Below, in pieces: positions 57,951-64,000 of a stretch of 64,000 nt of DNA (position 1 is the first letter of the stretch; each line of letters opens with the position of its first letter). Below the pieces are notes generated by a model. It was not told the origin of the DNA. It ran no database searches and was given only the letters and a program-made list of their open reading frames with translations. Source of the DNA: Heterodera schachtii (Eukaryota; Nematoda; Chromadorea; Rhabditida; Heteroderidae); the NCBI GenBank assembly GCA_023374025.1, contig SIJG01000097.1, forward strand, positions 62,196 through 126,195. Reading direction: 5' to 3'. The position numbers and the translations under genes are program-made.

Positions 57951-58019
57951 ATTGAAACTAAAAGCAAAATTTACTTTATTTCATAAATCAAAGATGGTAA
58001 AAATTCAAAATTGTATGAA

Positions 58020-58088
58020 TTTTTTGCCTTTTATCAACTTATGTGCCCCGGCGGGGGAGAAGGTGACTGGGGCGGGGTCCGAACCCTA
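58020..58088. mobile_element. GC-rich fragment ending in a TAGGG-type terminus
   Basis: Very GC-rich for this window ('ccccggcgggggagaaggtg', 'ctggggcggggtccg') and ending 'ccgaaccctaa', whose complement begins TAGGGTTCGG, close to the left terminus at 57075 (TAGGGCTCGG). The flanking 8-mers do not match, so it is probably a truncated end of a separate hAT-like copy. Confidence 0.35.
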
Positions 58089-59792
58089 ATAATATGTTAA
58101 AAATATCCAGTAATAAGGAAATATTTATAAATTTTTTTTTAATTGTCAAATTAATTTCTGAATTTCCGAAAATAACATCGTGTATAAAATGAAATGAATC
58201 TTAAAATTAAAGCTTTTAAAAATTACATGAAATGAAATTTAATTGGACTATCCAAATAATAAATAAAAATTGAAAGAGAAATTTCTAAATATTAAAAATT
58301 TTGTCAAAATAAATGAAATATTTTCTTTGTTTTGTTTTTCTGAAGAGCAACGATATATGTGAGTAAAGAAACTCGATATAGTGAAGAAAAAAATAATTTA
58401 AATTAATAAATATGAAAATGTATTATATTGAAGTTTTTTGAAGAATATAGTGGAATTAACAATATGTGCAAAGCTGCTTAGGTACATTTGGCTATAATCA
58501 TTGTTGAAAAATACGTTAATATTTTATAAAAATTTCTACCATAATTCAAAATAAAGGTAAAACGAGTAAAATTGGCTGTTCCAACACAAAAAGACAATAA
58601 AAATTAATTTCATTATAAATCTAATTATAAAAGTAATTTAAAAAATATATTTCAGAATTTTAAAATAAATATAATATCGATAATAAATGAAAATTAGATT
58701 TTTAGAAATGTGAAAAAGAAGAAAAATATATTTAAAAAAAAATTTATACTTTAATACAAAATGAGTAATTTAATTCATAACATAATTAATAAATAATAGT
58801 TAATTAAATAAAAAAACAGACCTGGAAACATCAATTCAGCGTCATTTTTAAATAAAAGTTAAACGTAATTAACTAATAAATTAACATAATTGAATTTTTA
58901 AAAGTAATTAGAGTTAAAAAAATTAACTATTAATGTTTAAACTAAATATAATATTTTTAAATTAAAAGTTATTAAGTAAACAACAATAAATTACATTTAA
59001 AAATTACCAAACTAATATTGCTTTATATAAATCCATAAAGATTTATTTTTATAAAAAAATCTAACTTTTTCCCGGAAGGGAAAATGTTATTGTTTCTAAA
59101 AATTTTCAGTTTTTTGTTTTTTTTTTTGTTTTTTACCTTTTTTTTTAAATTTTTTCAAATTTCACTAAATTTTTCAAAAATTGACATAAAACATTATTTT
59201 TTTTATGTAAATACATAAATTTTTCATGGATTCTCCTTATGCTGAACTAGAAAAATTCATTTTTCCTCATTTAAATACTTTTTTTATTTAAATTTTCTAG
59301 TAGATTTAACTGAACCTTGCCGATTTTTTTTCTAAACACAAATATATATTCCTTATAATTTAATCATTATTGCCATGGAATTTGATTTTTAAGGATAAAT
59401 TTATTTTATTTTTTTAAATAAAAATGTATATTTTATAATTGCAAACATAATCAATTTTTTAATAATAATTTTAAAATTGTTTTGTCATTTACTAGTTTTA
59501 AATATTTGGGAAATAAATGCAAAAATAAAGTTAAATTAAAAACATATCGACCTATATAGATACAATATATTATATCAATAAATTTTATAAAATTATCAAC
59601 CAGAAAAAATATTATAATGATATGATTTAATTCTTATACAATGTGTTAATCAACTTAAGATGATCTATACAATTCATTGAGTATATTAAAAATTTAAGAG
59701 ATGATTTCAGCGTTATATATGTAAAAAATAAAACATTCAATAATTTATATATATAATTAAAAAAAAAGTTTCAAGGGGAAAACAAAATTAAT
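58089..59792. other. AT-rich sequence without recognisable gene
   Basis: Nothing supportable beyond AT-rich background. Confidence 0.5.
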
Positions 59793-59796
59793 TTAT

Positions 59797-60059
59797 TGAC
59801 TGAGTCGATAGACCATTGGTTCAAATGGTCAACGCCTAAGTCACAACAAAAAAGAACTTCAAGTTCGACTACCCCTGATTAAAGGGGAGGAATTAAGTGC
59901 GTAACCCTTTCGGCACTAAAAGTCGAGCTAAGATCCCACCAGTTAGATGAAGCATGTTTTGTGTAATTTATGACTGAGTGCTCGCAGTTCAAAGCCAAAA
60001 CTTACTTTTTGTTGTGCTGAGTTTCTGAACCAATGTCCAAATGGACCACGACGCAGTCA
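59797..60059. mobile_element. 263-bp MITE with ~60-bp inverted ends
   Basis: The left end 'tgactgagtcg' followed by ttggttca and cacaacaaaaa is mirrored by the right end: the complement reads 'tgactgcgtcg', then attggttca and cacaacaaaaa. The tetranucleotide ttat flanks both ends directly (59793-59796 and 60060-60063). The interior carries the hairpins 'cccctgattaaagggg' and 'agtgcgtaaccctttcggca'. It is non-coding and GC-richer than its surroundings. The superfamily is not assigned, and a 4-bp duplication in AT-rich DNA is weak evidence by itself. Confidence 0.7.
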
Positions 60060-60063
60060 TTAT

Positions 60064-62081
60064 AATTAATCATTGATTTTAATAAGTTTTTATTGGTGTT
60101 CTTATTTAATCCCTTACTGCTGTTTTTTATTTAAAAAGATTAAAACAAAATTCAATATAAAAAAAATTTATTCAATTTCATATCTGTTATTGTGAATAAT
60201 AAAAAACAATTGCGTTTTTGACTAATAAAATTTTTGTGATTTTCTAAATAAATTTTCACAAATATGAAAACATAGAAAACTACTAATAAATGTTCAAGAT
60301 TGTATTTTATTAAATAAATGAACCTAAAGAAATAATAAAATCACATAAATTTTTGTGTCCAAAATTTAAAAATTTATATTTAATATATTAAATTCAGTCA
60401 ATCTCTTTATATGCATTAAAAGTCCACAATTCTAAATATATATAGTAATTTAAAAAAAAAATTGCTCAATATGTATTTATTAGAATATTTTTTAGAAAAT
60501 GTAAATAGAATTCATCAGTACATAAATTATCATATAAATAGCACTCATCAATATATAATGGCTAAAATGTGACAAAAAATATAAAATAAATGGAAAACGA
60601 CACTTTAAATCTAAAATTTTCATAAACAATATACGGACAATTTTATTTTTTATTAATTCGACAGAATGCGAAAATTAAAAAAATCAATATAATAACCAAA
60701 ATAAAAAAATAACATAAAATTAAAACATATTTTTAAATTAGAAAAAATAAAAATAAATAGACCTTCAACAGAATCAACTAGGCTTATATGCAGGCTCTCA
60801 GATGTGAGGCTTTAGCTTCATTTAATAGTCAAAATACAAAAAGAGTTTAATAAAATATAAAACAAAATTCTCAAAAGTATAAAATAAAAAATAGATTATT
60901 AATAAAACAATTAAAAATTGGCTTCAAAAAATATACATAAATATAAGAAATATATATAAAAACCAAAAATATGAACCAAAATATATAAATAAAATTTTTT
61001 AAATGATTATTTTTTTCAAAAAAATCTTTGTAAAGTGTTAAATATGCATAAAATGGCACAAAAATGAACTAAATAAGTTAGGTTAAAAATCACCTTTAAC
61101 ATTTTAAAAATTATTTTTATATTTTTAAGAGTTCATTTAAAGAGATTTCTAAAAAATTTTCAAAAATTCTCAAAATATGTATAAAAAATGAAAAATTGCC
61201 GAACTTTCAAAATTATTAATTTTAAATGACGTCCACCAAATAAAAAAATTATACAGAGACATAACGATTTTATTATATTATAATAACGAGATTAAAAGGC
61301 TAAGTCAATAATTAATTATTGTAAAAATTGTTAATATTCTAATGTAAAACTTTAATTTTACGTATTATTTGCAACAAAACAAATTAATGACAATTATTTA
61401 TTATGCAAGAATAAAAGAAAATGATATAATTAAATCAAATTTAAATATTTCGCAGTTGAAATAAATATACATGTATATCGAAGAAAAAAACTCAAAAAGA
61501 ATTGAAATACATAAATTTTAATTATTTCTATCCAAATGAACACCTAATTTTTTGGTCAGACCCAGATCATGATGCAAGAGTTAAAACCTAATTGGATGTG
61601 AAAATTTTTATAAAATTCAATATCTTTACTATTTAATTATACCAAAAAAAGACAACTAAAATTAGGCAATTTTATTCAATAAAAAATAATATCCAACTTT
61701 TATCATTAATTTAAAAAAATATATGACTATAGAAATTTATAATAATACTTCAATCTTTCACGGACATTGAAAAAATTGAAACTTTCAAATATTAGATAAC
61801 AAATTTTAAATAGAAAACTGAAATTAATTTGGTGCTTCAGAATTTGCTGAAAAGTGCTAATGATTATTTATTTAGCCAAAATCTCCACTTTTCCAGTTCC
61901 CTGTAAAAAATTGGAAAATTTAAATTCCAAAACATTTAACAAAGTACAATTTTTTAAATAAATTAAATTATAAAAAAGCTTACTATCAATTTTCTTCATA
62001 AATTTTATACGGATAAAGTCGTGTTATGAAATCATCATAGCATCGAAATATACAAATATTTAAAATTATTCTAAATAAATA
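60064..62081. other. AT-rich sequence without recognisable gene
   Basis: Strongly A-rich. A GC-richer patch at 60780-60830 contains a short inverted pair around 'gcaggctctcagatgtgagg' but no recognisable RNA. Nothing else seen. Confidence 0.5.
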
Positions 62082-62089
62082 TTACATAC

Positions 62090-62248
62090 TAGAGACCGGC
62101 GCGGGATTTTGCGGGATCCCAATGCGCAATCCCGCATTTTTGGAAAATGCGGGATTTGCGTGATTAAACCCGCGTGATCCCGTTCCGCAAAAAATTTTGA
62201 GTCCCAATCCCGCAGCGGGATCCGCAAATTTGAAATTTCCGGTCTCTA
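62090..62248. mobile_element. 159-bp TAGAG MITE with 'gcgggat' iterations
   Basis: Both ends begin TAGAGACCGG (the right end inverted), identical over ten bases. Flanking 8-mers 'ttacatac' (62082-62089) and 'taacaaac' (62249-62256) agree at six positions, consistent with a decayed 8-bp target duplication. The word gcgggat occurs four times direct and twice inverted. Size, TAGAG termini and GC-rich iterated interior match the MITE at 57420-57585, though the words differ. Confidence 0.75.
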
Positions 62249-62645
62249 TAACAAACTAAACGATTTAACTTATATTAATCATTTAAAATTAATTATAAAT
62301 ATATACATTTATGTCTATACATTTTAAATGTTTATCTTTAATTTCGTGCAAATAAAATAATAAATCATAGTAAGATTTTGGATCTAATTAGAAGCATTTG
62401 GAATAACCTAATAGACGAGATTTACCGTGCTAAAATTTCAAACCAAAAACAAACAACAGATACGTCAAGAGTTTAATATGAACTTAATCTAAATACATTT
62501 ATTCAGTTATAATTAAAAACAATTTAATGAATAATTTAATTAAAAATACACAATTTTCGAATTTACTAAACTGCGCAAATTATAACAAGAATGTTATCCA
62601 TGATTTTGAACATTGCCTGAAAGACATTTTGTTTTAAATTAAATC

Positions 62646-62788
62646 CTTACAAAATATTATATATATATAACATTTAAATATTGAACACTATTTTAGTTGC
62701 ATGAATGGCAATTATTAAATAAAATACAATTAGTTTATTTAAAAAACCTTTCTTACAAAATATTATATATATATAACATTTAAATATT
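62646..62788. repeat. Perfect 37-bp direct repeat
   Basis: 62646-62682 and 62752-62788 are identical, beginning 'cttacaaaatattatatata' and ending 'taacatttaaatatt'. The centre is a (TA)n tract. The 69 bp between them is unremarkable. A recent local duplication is the simplest explanation. Confidence 0.85.
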
Positions 62789-64000
62789 AAAAACCTTTTC
62801 ATCAAATAATTGAAATACAATATAGAAATAAAATTGACCAAACAATTGAGTATAAAAAATTTAAAACAATTAAAACAGAACTTATTTCATAAAATACTAT
62901 TAAAAAGATAGATTTTTCAAAAAAAAAACAATATAAAATTATTTACAACTTTTTAAAATTCAAAAACAGATAAAAAATGAAATTTTATATTTCTACTTTA
63001 AGGAAATTAATTTCTTTTAGAAGAAAATAAACTTTTCAAAATATAAAATTTCGTTAAAATATAAAATTTTTAAATTTACTGACAGCTATATATAAGTAAA
63101 ATATTGTTTATTAAAATAGATTGATTATTAATACCTTGAAAATTGATGGATTAAAAAAAGTTTTTCAAAAAATATATAAAGGATAAAACAAAAGACAAAG
63201 TAAAACAAGCACAAAAAATTATTTCACTAAAAATCGAGGTTCTATTCTATAAATATTTAATTATGTCATTTGGAAGACATTAAATTATAAATGATTCAAA
63301 ATAATTTTACCAACAGGTTGAAAACTCTTATTAAGTATATAAATTCGGTCTCTAGATTCACTTAAACATATTTAACAATTATTCTATGCAAAAATAATCA
63401 CGGATATAATATTTCAAATAAATTAATTTATAATAATAAGAAAAAAATGGTGAAGCTACTGACTAATTAAGTAGGAGATTTTGCCGAGATAAATAAAAAG
63501 ATGTTATTAATTGATATGAAATAATTTTCGTGTAAATGATAAAATTATAAAAATATAATTTTTATTTATGAACAACAATGAATGAATTTTGTCAATATAT
63601 TTTTTTCGTTAAACAATAAACCAAATTAAGATTGGAAAATATAAAGGGATTTTAAATTTGAACATATCCACAGCAAGTGAACAAAGTAAACATTGACAAT
63701 GAGAATTGTCGTCAGAACATATTAAAATCTTTCATAAAAAGAAAATAAAGTTCAACAAAAATTTGAAATTTGAAATTATCAAAAATTAAAGAAAAAATTT
63801 AATTGAACATTAAATTTAAAAAATCTGGTGCATAAAAGTAATGGAATAAAAGATTTAATATGGCGTAATATTCAAAAGGCGACAATTTTTTAAATATGAT
63901 AAAAAAAACATACATAAATTTTCAAGAAGTAATAAAAAAAGAAATTTTCATAACACAAAAAAGTACGCATAAAAAATAATTTTTGAATATAAAAGTATTT
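62789..64000. other. AT-rich sequence without recognisable gene
   Basis: Nothing supportable to the window end. Confidence 0.5.

Noticed and set aside
59797..60059. tRNA gene
   Set aside because: A box-B-like word is present in both inverted ends, but no cloverleaf can be drawn and the inverted ends indicate a MITE.

Overview
This 64 kb window is extremely A+T-rich eukaryotic DNA, roughly four fifths A+T by eye. It has no operons, no ribosome-binding-site pattern and no dense gene array. The only clear protein-coding signals are a decayed CR1-like LINE and one adenovirus-type (family C5) cysteine protease of the kind carried by Polinton/Maverick elements and related viruses. With the many short inverted-repeat elements, this suggests an intergenic, transposon-rich stretch of an AT-rich invertebrate animal genome. 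Nothing seen here fixes the phylum.

Layout. Positions 1-14 kb are AT-rich filler with a diverged ~200 bp direct repeat in three copies (3190, 4385, 6283), a foldback element with a 15-bp minisatellite (7737-8216), a possible hAT-type element (10379-11182) and an inverted-repeat element (11713-11993). Positions 14.4-18 kb are a repeat cluster: a ~350 bp foldback element, a ~1 kb inverted repeat, a hAT end, a detached LINE tail and two copies of a leader-like sequence. Positions 18-36 kb are mostly empty, apart from a hAT-like MITE with 8-bp target duplication (25638-26319), a duplicated 136-bp block (32577-32995) and dispersed repeats. Positions 36.2-39.7 kb hold the LINE on the minus strand, with ORF1, endonuclease and reverse transcriptase remnants broken by frameshifts and a deletion in the endonuclease. 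Positions 42-46 kb contain a hAT remnant, a second foldback copy (43908-44264) and the cleanest hAT-like MITE (45325-45852, perfect 8-bp target duplication). Positions 49.8-50.9 kb contain the protease ORF, overlapped by a broken ORF with a signal peptide and preceded by the third leader copy. Positions 57-62.3 kb contain further MITEs and a tRNA-derived SINE-like fragment.

The most interesting pattern is a set of hAT-like short elements. Each is filled with iterations of its own short word (aggca, atatgg, atatgc, agtca, ccgggt, gcgggat), and several also share recognisable core sequence. They look like deletion derivatives of related elements that acquired different subterminal repeat words. 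A second observation is a ~170-200 bp leader in three copies, each ending CAG-TAAAA, one placed directly before the protease start codon.

No complete active gene, rRNA, canonical tRNA or CRISPR array was found. Most short open frames are low-complexity AT-rich chance frames.
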